NCBI RefSeq assembly: GCF_000092065.1
Contig: NC_009359.1
Coordinates: forward strand, 186,001 to 250,000
Source: Ostreococcus lucimarinus CCE9901
Lineage: Eukaryota > Chlorophyta > Mamiellophyceae > Mamiellales > Bathycoccaceae
DNA length: 64,000 nt
Direction: 5' to 3'
Made by a program: the position numbers and the translations under genes. This document shows, in pieces, positions 56,258 to 64,000 of this stretch (the stretch's first letter is position 1; each line of letters begins with the position of its first letter). Under the pieces are notes generated by a model. The model saw nothing but the letters and a program-made list of their open reading frames with translations. It had not been told where the DNA came from and ran no database searches.

Positions 56258-57535
56258 CTATTCTAAAAAATCGGCGACGTATTCTGCCACCGCGAGGCTC
56301 GACGTCAAGCCGGGTGACTCAAAGCCAAACAGATGCACCAAACCAACCGCACCGTGCTGACTTTCAGTTTGAAATACAAAGTCAGTCGTCGCGCCGGGCT
56401 CATCAGTGTCACCTGCTTCGTTGATGAGCTTAGGTCGGATACCCGTGAACGCCGGTCGAAGCGCGCCGTCTTGCAAACCAGGCCAGTACTCGCGAATCGC
56501 CTCGTAAAACGAACGCACGCGCGCTGGGTTCATCGTGTAATCGATGTCGTCTATCCATTCAATGTCAGGACCAAACTTGCACTTGTCGTAAACATCGCGA
56601 GTGAAGTGCACACCCAGACCTCCTTCTCTCGGCAAAGGATACACGAGCCGCTGAAAAGGCGCCGAGTAGCCTTTTTTCAGCTCACAATACATCCCTCGCG
56701 CGAAATACAAAGGCGGTGGCGGCGTCACGGAGATGTCGTAAACATCTAACAACCGATCGCACAACCGGTGTGCGTATAGCCCGGCGGCGTTCACTAAGCG
56801 CGGCGTAGAAATTACGCGACGCGACTTTGTCTTCACCTGAAACGTTTTGCTCAGCCCGCGCGTGATCTCAACCACTTCATCCCCGAGCGCCACCGTTGTT
56901 CGCCCATCTCGCACGCAATCGCGACGAAACGACTCCATGAGCTCTTGAACGTCGACGATACTCGTCGAAGGCGACAAAACCCCAGCGTAACCTCGCACAT
57001 TTTTCTCGTACGCCGTGAGTTGCTCCGACGTGAGCAACGCCAAGTCGTCGACGTCGTTCATCTGCGCTCTCGTAATCATCGCCTCGAGCGCGTCCATCTG
57101 ACTCTCATCCCGCGCGACGATGAGTTTACCTATGTTTTCCCACTTTACATCTTTCTTCTCACAGTATTTCACAATCTTTCGCCGCCCTTCGACGCAAAAC
57201 TTTGCCTTCGCGCTTCCCGGGACGTAATGCATCCCCGCGTGTAACACCTCCGAGTTCTTTGAGCTCGTCTCCGCGCCGATGCTCTCCGCTTTATCGATGA
57301 CGCACACGCGCATACCACGCAAAGACAAGGCGCGCGCGCACGCCAGTCCGATGACACCGGCTCCGACGACGACGGCGTCGTAGCGTTCATCAGCGTCAAA
57401 GCCGCGAAGGGCGCCCGGACGGAACGTCGTCGCGCGCGCTGTGCGGGCGCGCCCGTGCGGTAGCGCGCGCGCGCGTGACGTCAATACATCACGAGACACG
57501 CGTTGCGCATCGTGGACCCGCATGTAGGGCGTCAA
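56258..57535 (-). CDS. L2HGDH: L-2-hydroxyglutarate dehydrogenase (FAD)
   Basis: A 425-residue flavoprotein that oxidises L-2-hydroxyglutarate to 2-oxoglutarate. The N-terminal about 45 residues are basic, probably a mitochondrial presequence. FAD-binding GAGVIGLACARALSLRG (residues 57-73) is typical, then EVLHAGMHYVPGS, NAAGLYAHRLCDRL and GVHFTRDVYDKCKFGPDIEW. The C-terminus has HLFGFESPGLTSSLAVAEYV. The pattern HAGMHYVPGS is diagnostic for the L2HGDH branch of the DAO fold. It is directly downstream of a 2-oxoglutarate dioxygenase gene on the same strand (35-bp gap). L2HG is a known inhibitor of such dioxygenases, which is of interest only as context. Confidence 0.93.
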   Translation of the reverse strand: MTPYMRVHDAQRVSRDVLTSRARALPHGRARTARATTFRPGALRGFDADERYDAVVVGAGVIGLACARALSLRGMRVCVIDKAESIGAETSSKNSEVLHAGMHYVPGSAKAKFCVEGRRKIVKYCEKKDVKWENIGKLIVARDESQMDALEAMITRAQMNDVDDLALLTSEQLTAYEKNVRGYAGVLSPSTSIVDVQELMESFRRDCVRDGRTTVALGDEVVEITRGLSKTFQVKTKSRRVISTPRLVNAAGLYAHRLCDRLLDVYDISVTPPPPLYFARGMYCELKKGYSAPFQRLVYPLPREGGLGVHFTRDVYDKCKFGPDIEWIDDIDYTMNPARVRSFYEAIREYWPGLQDGALRPAFTGIRPKLINEAGDTDEPGATTDFVFQTESQHGAVGLVHLFGFESPGLTSSLAVAEYVADFLE

Positions 57536-57570
57536 CGTCTGCCGCTGCGCGCGCGAACGCTCGTCGACTC

Positions 57571-58758
57571 CTACGCCCGAGGGTCCTCGTCAACCTTTGC
57601 GAAGTTCGTGGCGACCTTTTGTCGCAAGAAGTCGGCGTATCGCACCTCGCGCGGAGATGAGTAACCCGATTCCAAAGCACTTTGATCCGTGAGATGCCTG
57701 TTCGATATCACAGCGTCGTAGTTGGGTTCATAAAAGAACGCAATCGAAATACGAGGACGCGCGCAGTTTTCGTCGCTCGGCTTTCGGACGACGCGATGCC
57801 GGGTGGCTTTGAGACTGTCGTCCGTGAAGAGCTGAAGCATCTCGCCAACGTTACAGACCATGTGTTCTGGATGGTGAGGAACATCGATAATCTTGCCTGA
57901 TACTTCGATTTGTAAGCCTGGATGCGTGGCGTGAATGAAAGTCAGCAAACCGTAGTCGGTGTGCCAACCGCACGAAGTTTTCTCGCCATCGGAATCGCAA
58001 CCGGGCGAGTTTATGAGCCGTAAGATCCAAAACGGACATCCCGCGATGTCATCCTCGAGTATGTCCTCTGTGAAGTCGTCCGCTATGCGATAGTGGAGGT
58101 ATTCTTTCCGAATCGCGCCCAATAGCGCGCGCAAAATATATTTACCAATGCGCGTCATCCCTTTCGCGTATCTGTCGACGCGCTCGTTCAAATCGTTCGG
58201 ACCAATGTACGGATGCGGCGCGCGCAAACCACCATCACTAACGGCACACGGTCGATAAAAATCAATGGCTTCGTGCTGATCTCGTCTCCCATTCGTCACA
58301 TTCTCCCCTATTCGTTGATATCCTCTTCCGTTCGTCATCGCGTACGCGTCCTTGTCAGCCTGTTTCTGTGAAAACCACGCGTCGACGTGTGCAAAGGTCA
58401 AATCTTTCCCCTCGATCAGACACCCTTCTGACCGGTCATGCCGCGCGTACTCCCAGAGAAAGTCGTCGGGCAAATCATCACGGGTGTTCAGCGTTAACAG
58501 GTCAACGACGTCGGCCCACGGGATTGATTCCTTTTGAATGGTGCATACGATGGAAAAGAAGCCGAACCGTTCGCACGCGGCGAGAAGCGCTCGACCGACC
58601 TCGCGTCGTCGGGCAAGAATGAAGCGAACGTCCTCGTTCGGATCGCCGGCGCTGAGTAAAGGGCCGACATCGATGACGGGGTACTCGGACGCTGCGTCTT
58701 CGCGCGCGGCGGGCATGCCGTCGAAAGCCGCCGCCGCGCGAGGCGCGTACTGACGCAC
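57571..58758 (-). CDS. 2-oxoglutarate/Fe(II)-dependent dioxygenase (isopenicillin-N-synthase-like)
   Basis: A 395-residue member of the 2OG oxygenase superfamily, DOXC type. The iron triad is HTD (His266, Asp268) and His321 in KATRHRV; the 2OG-binding Arg-x-Ser is RPRISIAFF (Arg336, Ser338). The N-terminal DIOX_N-like part has YPVIDVGPLL and ACERFGFFSIV. Many plant members act on gibberellins, flavonoids or alkaloids; the substrate of this one cannot be told. The sequence after residue 75 differs from plant DOXC enzymes and contains an insertion. The gene is followed by L2HGDH (35-bp gap). The start is 55 bp before the stop of the TBC gene upstream. Confidence 0.92.
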   Translation of the reverse strand: MRQYAPRAAAAFDGMPAAREDAASEYPVIDVGPLLSAGDPNEDVRFILARRREVGRALLAACERFGFFSIVCTIQKESIPWADVVDLLTLNTRDDLPDDFLWEYARHDRSEGCLIEGKDLTFAHVDAWFSQKQADKDAYAMTNGRGYQRIGENVTNGRRDQHEAIDFYRPCAVSDGGLRAPHPYIGPNDLNERVDRYAKGMTRIGKYILRALLGAIRKEYLHYRIADDFTEDILEDDIAGCPFWILRLINSPGCDSDGEKTSCGWHTDYGLLTFIHATHPGLQIEVSGKIIDVPHHPEHMVCNVGEMLQLFTDDSLKATRHRVVRKPSDENCARPRISIAFFYEPNYDAVISNRHLTDQSALESGYSSPREVRYADFLRQKVATNFAKVDEDPRA

Positions 58759-58813
58759 GAAGGCTCGGTCAAAGCGTCTATACGTATCACAAGGGCATAT
58801 TCGAGAGCAACTA

Positions 58814-60238
58814 TCAGTTTGGTCGTTCGGAGTAATCGAGAGTGGTCCAATCGTCGAGATCGAGGAGCGCCAAGACGTCTAAAATTTGCTCGTCCTCGAC
58901 GTCTACAATTTCCTCGTCCTCGACGTCCTCGACGTCATCTGTGGCGGGTGGTTCTTCGGGTGAGTCAATCAACGTCGACGTCGACGGCTCGCCAGTCGTC
59001 TTTTTCTTGTTCTTCTTTTTCTTCTTAGAGGGTGCGGGGGATATGACTCGTGGTACGTCATCCTTTGCCAGCGCTTCGGCGTCCATGCGTCTGACTGCTT
59101 CGTCGGTGAGCTCGGCCATGGCGAGCGCGCTTTCCATGACGGCGTTCAAGCGTTCTCGGGGCCAAGCTCTAGGTTCTGTCTTCAGGTACACCACAATTGC
59201 TTCGAAGTCGTCGAGTTTGAGTAAATCCACCGCGGCTTCGTTCAGAAAGGATATACAGATGCGCATGATGAGCGACGGAGAACGTTGCGCTAAGAGACAG
59301 TCCATGACGCGTCCACTGAATCGAACGGGAAAGTCAGAAGCAAAGGCAGACATGAACCACCCCGACGCGTATAACACAGGTGCAACGTCATGCTTTTCTA
59401 AGTGTTGCGCCAGTGTAGCGTTCTTCACGCGAAGTACGACGGCGAGTTGGCGTAGACGCGTCTTCAAGCCTTCCATCGAGCGTAGGTACATCGAGCGGAA
59501 ATCGCTGCTCTCCATGAGCGTGACGAACGCCGCGAACGCACGATTTTCGGATAGGTATATCAGAAGCACGCCCGCGACGAAAGCCATGCCTTGGCAGTAA
59601 CCAACTTTTGTGTCGTGTATCGCGTACGCCTTCAGTATGTTGGCCAACGCCCGTCGCCCGTCGGCGCCCTTCGTCGTCGCCGCGGCGAAAAATTCATGAT
59701 TCGGAAACGTCCTCGACAGATCCCGCTCGATAGCCGCACCGACGTTCTCGTCCCAGCCTTTCGATGCTTTAACGCACGCACCATCCCCAGCGCTCGTCTC
59801 CGCCACGCGCGCGCGTTCGCTCTTCGCCTCGAAGGCCTCTCGCAACACTTCGTAGTACCCGCCGTCCGCCGTCAGCACCGCCGCCATGTCGTCCAAGATA
59901 TCGCCCTCCGCGCCGTCGCTCGAGCTCGCCAATCCGTGCCCACCCTCGCGCTCGGCGCGATCGAGCAGGGACTCCCACAACTGCGTCCGCATGAACCCGG
60001 GCGAGTCGGCGTAACAGTTCGCGCCCACTTGCAAATCACAAAGTTCATCCGTCTCCAACTCCCGATTCTTTCGACTCAGCGTCGCCGCGTGCTGCAGCGC
60101 GCGACCGAGCCGTTCGCCAAACTCTCCGCCAACCTTTCCGAGCGCGCTCGTCGTCGATTTCGCCGCGCGCGCGCGTATCGTGGCGTCGTTTATCAGTGAA
60201 TTAAGCCCAGCCGACGCGCGTTCGAAAAAGTTCGGCAT
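58814..60238 (-). CDS. TBC-domain Rab GTPase-activating protein
   Basis: A 474-residue protein. The TBC domain covers about 80-370. The arginine finger is in IERDLSRTFPNHEFF (Arg176), and the glutamine finger in KVGYCQGMAF (Gln216). Later helices are visible as FSGRVMDCLLAQRS and LIMRICISFLNEA. The C-terminal 80 residues are acidic and low-complexity after a Lys-rich KKKKKNKKK stretch, with a repeated VEDEE/Q-I-V/L-DV motif. TBC proteins stimulate GTP hydrolysis by Rab proteins and so control vesicle traffic. The Rab partner is unknown. Confidence 0.93.
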   Translation of the reverse strand: MPNFFERASAGLNSLINDATIRARAAKSTTSALGKVGGEFGERLGRALQHAATLSRKNRELETDELCDLQVGANCYADSPGFMRTQLWESLLDRAEREGGHGLASSSDGAEGDILDDMAAVLTADGGYYEVLREAFEAKSERARVAETSAGDGACVKASKGWDENVGAAIERDLSRTFPNHEFFAAATTKGADGRRALANILKAYAIHDTKVGYCQGMAFVAGVLLIYLSENRAFAAFVTLMESSDFRSMYLRSMEGLKTRLRQLAVVLRVKNATLAQHLEKHDVAPVLYASGWFMSAFASDFPVRFSGRVMDCLLAQRSPSLIMRICISFLNEAAVDLLKLDDFEAIVVYLKTEPRAWPRERLNAVMESALAMAELTDEAVRRMDAEALAKDDVPRVISPAPSKKKKKNKKKTTGEPSTSTLIDSPEEPPATDDVEDVEDEEIVDVEDEQILDVLALLDLDDWTTLDYSERPN

Positions 60239-60369
60239 GGCGCCGTCGCGTCGCGTCGCGCGTCGTCGACGCGCGCGATTCGCGCCGCGATATCGTCGAC
60301 GAAATTAATCCCGCGTCGCGCGAGCGCGCGCCGCGAGATGACGATTGCAAACGCGTTTGCTACGAGTCT

Positions 60370-60888
60370 CTAACCGCCGGCGAGCGGCCACACCTCCGCG
60401 ACGCACGCGGGCTCGGAATCGTCCCTGAACTCCGTGCCGCATCCTCGACAGTGCGCGACGTACACCGCGTACCGCCCGGTCTCTCGATCGAGCGGGACGA
60501 ACGCGCAGCTCTTCTGCCGTTGCTTGTCGCGCGCGACAAAGGCGCCCGAGCCGTCGTCCTCGTCGAGCGCGAACGCGGTGACGCACGACAGCGCGGGCAC
60601 CGGCACGCCGCACCAGCACCAGATCGCGTCCGTGCATCCGTCGCCGCACGAGACGTTGTAGGCGCAGATCGGACAGGCGCGGCAGACCGCGCGGCAGGCG
60701 CCCCCGCACTCGTCGCCGGTGCCACCGCGGCAGCGATGGAAACCGCGAAAATCGCGCGCCGTCGTTCGACCGAGCGCGCGCGCGCGCGCGGTCGCCTCGG
60801 CGTACGTCGGGTCGCGCTCTTCCACGCCTTTGCGCATGTCGAGGGCGTCGGGCGCGCGCGTGCGCGTCGTCGACTTCGCGTCAGTCAT
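60370..60888 (-). CDS. Small cysteine-rich orphan protein
   Basis: A 172-residue protein with 18 cysteines, most in residues 50-115. The cluster has spacings C-x2-C, C-x-C and C-x4-C (for example CRACPIC, CGDGC, CWCG), and a further CRGCGTEF is near residue 148. There is no signal peptide. The pattern suggests zinc or other metal binding, but it does not match a RING, PHD or CHY finger I know. Other frames on the same strand here are also open but are rich in Arg and lack such a pattern. It lies between TBC and SMARCAD1, both on the same strand. Function unknown. Confidence 0.6.
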   Translation of the reverse strand: MTDAKSTTRTRAPDALDMRKGVEERDPTYAEATARARALGRTTARDFRGFHRCRGGTGDECGGACRAVCRACPICAYNVSCGDGCTDAIWCWCGVPVPALSCVTAFALDEDDGSGAFVARDKQRQKSCAFVPLDRETGRYAVYVAHCRGCGTEFRDDSEPACVAEVWPLAGG

Positions 60889-60951
60889 GGAACAACATGC
60901 GAACCGTCGAGTGGCGTCTAAAGGCGAGCGCGACCGCGAGTGTTTTGGTAT

Positions 60952-63678
60952 TCAATCACCGGACGCGACCAACTCTTCTATGATGGCTTGCATCGCGCGC
61001 GTCTCGTCCTTGGCGTCGGGCTTGGCTTGATCGCCCTCGGCGAGAATCGTGCTGCCGAGGTTCAGCTTTTGCTCGGCGATGGCGACGATTTTTTCATCGA
61101 CGCTGCCTTCGGTGACGAGACGGTAGACGGTGACTGTCTTCGTTTGGCCGAGACGGTGGCAACGGTCTTCGGCTTGACGATCTATCTGTGGGTTGAAGTC
61201 GCAGTCGTGCAAGATGACGGTGTCGGCGCCGGTGAGGTTTAAGCCTTGGCCGCCGGCGCGCGTGGATAGGATGAAAGTGTCGAGGTATGAATCCTTGGCG
61301 TTGAATCTGTCGACCAACTCTTGTCTGTTATCCACCGCGGTGTCTCCGTCAAGTCGGGCGTATTTCCAACCCATGTGATGAAGGACCCACTCTAGGATGT
61401 CGAGCATGATTTTCCACTGAGAAAATATCAGCGGGCGAGAGCCTTTCGCCTTCAACTCGACGAGAAGTTCCTGCAAGCGTTGCACCTTAGCGCTCTGCAA
61501 ACCGATCTCGGGGTCCAGCATCTTGTCCTTAAGCGCGCCGTCAAGCATGTAATCGCCGCAGAGCTGATGTAAACCGAAATCGCTCAAGCCGCTCACGTGC
61601 TCCTTGACGCGCTCGAGTCGAGCGTCGGGGCCGAAAACTCGTTTTTTGTGACAGATGTCGGCGATTTCAATCAAGTCCTCGTCGGTGTATTCGTTTCGCA
61701 CGAGTAAAGGATGATTCGCAACCTTGCGTAAATGCACGAAAATTGCTTTCAACCTTGACTGGGCCAAACCGATGCCATTCGCACTTCGCGCCTTGCCTTC
61801 TAACGCCTCACGACGAATTCGATCGACGGCGAGCTTATATGCCTCAGCTTGTCTTCCGCTCATCGCGATGACATCCTTCACTTGCACCTTCGGCGCCAAT
61901 TGCTTCGCGACAGTTTCTTTGAGGCGTCTGAGCACGAAAGGTTCCAGAATGCGTCGCACTTTCTTGACCCTACGTTCGGATTGGTCGTCTTCTTCGAGGC
62001 CCTCGCCAAGTTCGCCGTGTTTCAGTAAGCCTGGTAACACGAATTCAATCAACGCCTCGAGTTCGCGAAGGTTGTTTTGAAGAGGAGTTCCGGTGAGCAG
62101 GAGACGATAGTGCGCCTTGCGCGCCGTTCTTGTCAACCTTATTGTTCTCTGCGCGTCTCTGTTCTTTAGCAAGTGCGCCTCGTCTAGGATTAAGTGAGAA
62201 AACTCCATGCGTTGTAACCACGAACGATTATCTTGCGACTCGATAGAGTCACGTTCGAATAAAGAATAGCAAACAATGATGACGTCGTAGCAGCATTCGC
62301 CGGTTCGCTCTCGATGATATTCTTCCGTTTGTCGGACGTCTGCGCGACTTTCGCCGTGAAACACACCAACGCGCATATTTGGGGCCCACATGCCGAGTTC
62401 ACGCTTCCAGTTTTCCAGAAGACTCGCCGGAGAGACTACGAGGACGGGATTTGGCTTGGAGACCACGCGCGGCCAACGCACGCCGTTCTCGGCAAGCGCG
62501 CCAGTGTCTGGGTGATATCGACTCGTCGCTATGAACGCAATCGCTTGGGCGGTCTTTCCAAGACCCATTTCGTCTGCCAAGATAGCGCCTGGAATCGCGT
62601 TTTGCTGTAAAAGCATGAGAAAGTTTACGCCGACCATTTGATACGGTTTAAGATTGACCGAAAACGTTCCGCTGTCCATACCTCCCGTCGCCTCGACGAC
62701 GTTGTCAACTGAAAACACTGGCAATCGACCATTCTCAGCGTGCGCCGCTTCCTTCAGCGTATTTCGCAACCGCTTCGACATGTTCTTACACTCTTCGTAC
62801 GCTCGGTCCTCATCCTCCGTCGCGTCTCCCCCGGCGTTTTTCCAATCCTCCTGATCCGGACGATAATCATCAAACTCATCATCCTCTCGCTGCATGACGT
62901 AGTCTTCGCGCTGTCTGTAACTTGGCGCGCCTCTCGCGTCCCTAGCTTCCTGCGCGAGCGCGTCCAGCCGCGCCTTAGTTTCGCTCCTTTGCCTCGCGCC
63001 TGCGTCCTCTTCTTCGCTCTCCTCGTCCGACGTGCTTCCGCTATCGCTATCTTCATCCTCCGATCGCACGACCGCTCTCGCCGCAACCGGCTTCTTCACG
63101 CTAAACTTCAACGTAGGCTTCGTTCCCGGGGGATAGCGCTTCGGGTCGACGTTCTTTAACACCACGCCCTTCACCGCCGGCGCCCGAAATCTGCTCGCCA
63201 CGGGATTCGTAGAAAAATCCTCCGCGTAGTGCGCCCCCCCTCCGCCGAATCCCGCGCCCTCGTCCTCATCGCTCGCGCTTCCAAGCGACGACTCGCTCGC
63301 CGCGTCCGCATCGCTCTCTTCCGCCATCTCGCTCTCGCTCGCGTCTTCGCTCAAATCCTCGTCGTCGTCCGCCAGGAAGGAATCGTCGTCGCCGCCGCCC
63401 GCCTCCCGCGCTCTCTTCCTCGACTGCGTCTTCGCCTTCGTCTCCCCCTTCCGCATCCAGGGCGGCGACGACTGCGACGGCGCGTCTAACGATCCGACCG
63501 CGCGCGTCTCCGCGCCTTCGTCGCCGCCGACGCGCGCTAAAACACCGTTCGAGTGTCGAAACTCGTCGAAGACGGCGTCGTCATCTTGCGCCGGTCGCGC
63601 GCGGTTTTCGTCGTCGCTCGCGGGATCGGCGTCGCGCGCGCGCGAGGGATCGATCGGGGCGAGCGCGGCGGCGTCCAT
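60952..63678 (-). CDS. SMARCAD1: SMARCAD1/Fun30-type SNF2 chromatin remodeler
   Basis: A 908-residue protein from the ATG at 63678. The N-terminal 300 residues are acidic and disordered. The SNF2 ATPase covers about 340-880: ADEMGLGKTAQ (Walker A, 368-378), LILDEAHLLKNR (DEAH, 499-502), LLTGTPLQNNL, and in the C-terminal half FSQWKIMLDILEWVL, STRAGGQGLNLTGADTVI and DRCHRLGQTKTVTVYRL. The motif RTIRLTRTARKAHYRLL and the insert between lobes fit the Fun30/SMARCAD1/ETL1 branch. These remodelers act in heterochromatin upkeep and DNA end resection. The frame is open to 63834; the ATG at 63678 is preferred because the preceding part is Arg/Pro-rich. Confidence 0.95.
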   Translation of the reverse strand: MDAAALAPIDPSRARDADPASDDENRARPAQDDDAVFDEFRHSNGVLARVGGDEGAETRAVGSLDAPSQSSPPWMRKGETKAKTQSRKRAREAGGGDDDSFLADDDEDLSEDASESEMAEESDADAASESSLGSASDEDEGAGFGGGGAHYAEDFSTNPVASRFRAPAVKGVVLKNVDPKRYPPGTKPTLKFSVKKPVAARAVVRSEDEDSDSGSTSDEESEEEDAGARQRSETKARLDALAQEARDARGAPSYRQREDYVMQREDDEFDDYRPDQEDWKNAGGDATEDEDRAYEECKNMSKRLRNTLKEAAHAENGRLPVFSVDNVVEATGGMDSGTFSVNLKPYQMVGVNFLMLLQQNAIPGAILADEMGLGKTAQAIAFIATSRYHPDTGALAENGVRWPRVVSKPNPVLVVSPASLLENWKRELGMWAPNMRVGVFHGESRADVRQTEEYHRERTGECCYDVIIVCYSLFERDSIESQDNRSWLQRMEFSHLILDEAHLLKNRDAQRTIRLTRTARKAHYRLLLTGTPLQNNLRELEALIEFVLPGLLKHGELGEGLEEDDQSERRVKKVRRILEPFVLRRLKETVAKQLAPKVQVKDVIAMSGRQAEAYKLAVDRIRREALEGKARSANGIGLAQSRLKAIFVHLRKVANHPLLVRNEYTDEDLIEIADICHKKRVFGPDARLERVKEHVSGLSDFGLHQLCGDYMLDGALKDKMLDPEIGLQSAKVQRLQELLVELKAKGSRPLIFSQWKIMLDILEWVLHHMGWKYARLDGDTAVDNRQELVDRFNAKDSYLDTFILSTRAGGQGLNLTGADTVILHDCDFNPQIDRQAEDRCHRLGQTKTVTVYRLVTEGSVDEKIVAIAEQKLNLGSTILAEGDQAKPDAKDETRAMQAIIEELVASGD

Positions 63679-63852
63679 CGCGCGCGCGAGCGGTCGGACG
63701 CGCGCGCGCGGCGAGGTCTGACGCCGACGTGGGGTGGGCGCGGCCGGGGCTGGGCTGGTTTGAATCTCGGCGCGAAGACGAGGGCGACGACGACGCGGCG
63801 AAGAGGACGCGGCGATGCGGTGAATAAAATACAACGGCCCGAATGCGGGCGG

Positions 63853-64000
63853 TCAATCGTCGTCGGAGTCATCGGTGTCGGAGACGAAGTGAATCGCGGC
63901 GGGAGAGCGGTCGGCGAGCGCGGCGGTGGGCTGCGCGGAGCAGCCGCGGCCGTCGACGCCGACGAGGGCGCGGGTGCCGTCGTAGGTGCGTTCGAGCGAC
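63853..64000 (-). CDS. C-terminal fragment of an unrecognised protein
   Basis: The last 48 codons and stop of a gene that begins beyond the right edge. The visible residues run from SLERTYDGTRALVGVD to an acidic tail VSDTDDSDDD. The frame has no stop within the window, and the acidic tail before the stop is typical of real genes. It stops 174 bp upstream of the SMARCAD1 start and is on the same strand. No domain is visible, so no function is given. Confidence 0.5.
   Translation of the reverse strand, partial: SLERTYDGTRALVGVDGRGCSAQPTAALADRSPAAIHFVSDTDDSDDD

Overview
The window looks like nuclear DNA of a very small, gene-dense green alga of the Mamiellales, most likely Ostreococcus or a close relative. 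The evidence is threefold. Coding and spacer DNA are strongly CG-rich. There are about 38 protein genes in 64 kb, nearly all single-exon, with gaps often under 100 bp. The gene content is that of a plastid-bearing eukaryote: plastid-type HMBS, an Mfd-like plastid helicase, a LHC-like thylakoid protein, plastid serine and lysine enzymes, DEMETER-type glycosylase, SMARCAD1, MPP10, HORMA/ASY1 and p24. The species call is inference; no marker gene is present. No tRNA, rRNA, transposon or CRISPR array was seen.

Layout. 1-8.6 kb: 5' part of a giant coiled-coil protein and a 1940-residue STAND NTPase/WD40 protein. 8.9-19.5 kb: HMBS, p24 cargo receptor, a U-box-like/R3H protein, a two-repeat Myb protein, TRAP-alpha, aspartate aminotransferase and a HORMA meiotic protein. 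19.5-30 kb: Mfd-like helicase, CCCH/FG protein, kinase, DHDPS and 3-phosphoglycerate dehydrogenase, whose intron carries a box C/D snoRNA. 29.8-42.4 kb: a DEMETER-like 5-methylcytosine glycosylase with a J domain, a small unknown protein, a PX protein, selenocysteine elongation factor eEFSec, a GNAT acetyltransferase, a DUF89-FBPase fusion and a voltage-gated K+ channel. 42.5-56 kb: MPP10, RPL35, a DnaJ without zinc finger, a TACO1/YebC factor, a CNNM transporter, a Cys-motif plastid protein, a coiled-coil protein, a LHC-like protein, a PCIF1-type methyltransferase, a YchJ-family protein and a selenocysteine glutathione peroxidase with a SECIS element. 56-64 kb: L-2-hydroxyglutarate dehydrogenase, a 2-oxoglutarate dioxygenase, a TBC Rab-GAP, a cysteine-rich orphan, SMARCAD1/Fun30 and the C-terminus of one more protein.

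Genes alternate in divergent and convergent pairs with very short spacers. In one case (eEFSec/GNAT) the upstream-most start codons overlap. Introns are few and short, and most carry a CTGAC or CTAAC branch-point-like motif about 30 bp before the acceptor. Four spliced genes were rebuilt by joining exons from conserved protein sequence (TRAP-alpha, AAT, ASY1, PGDH), and RPL35 probably starts with a 4-nt exon.

The most notable items are the DUF89-FBPase fusion, the J domain inside a DEMETER-type glycosylase, the intronic box C/D snoRNA, the selenocysteine GPx/eEFSec pair, and the STAND NTPase that lacks the Walker A lysine.
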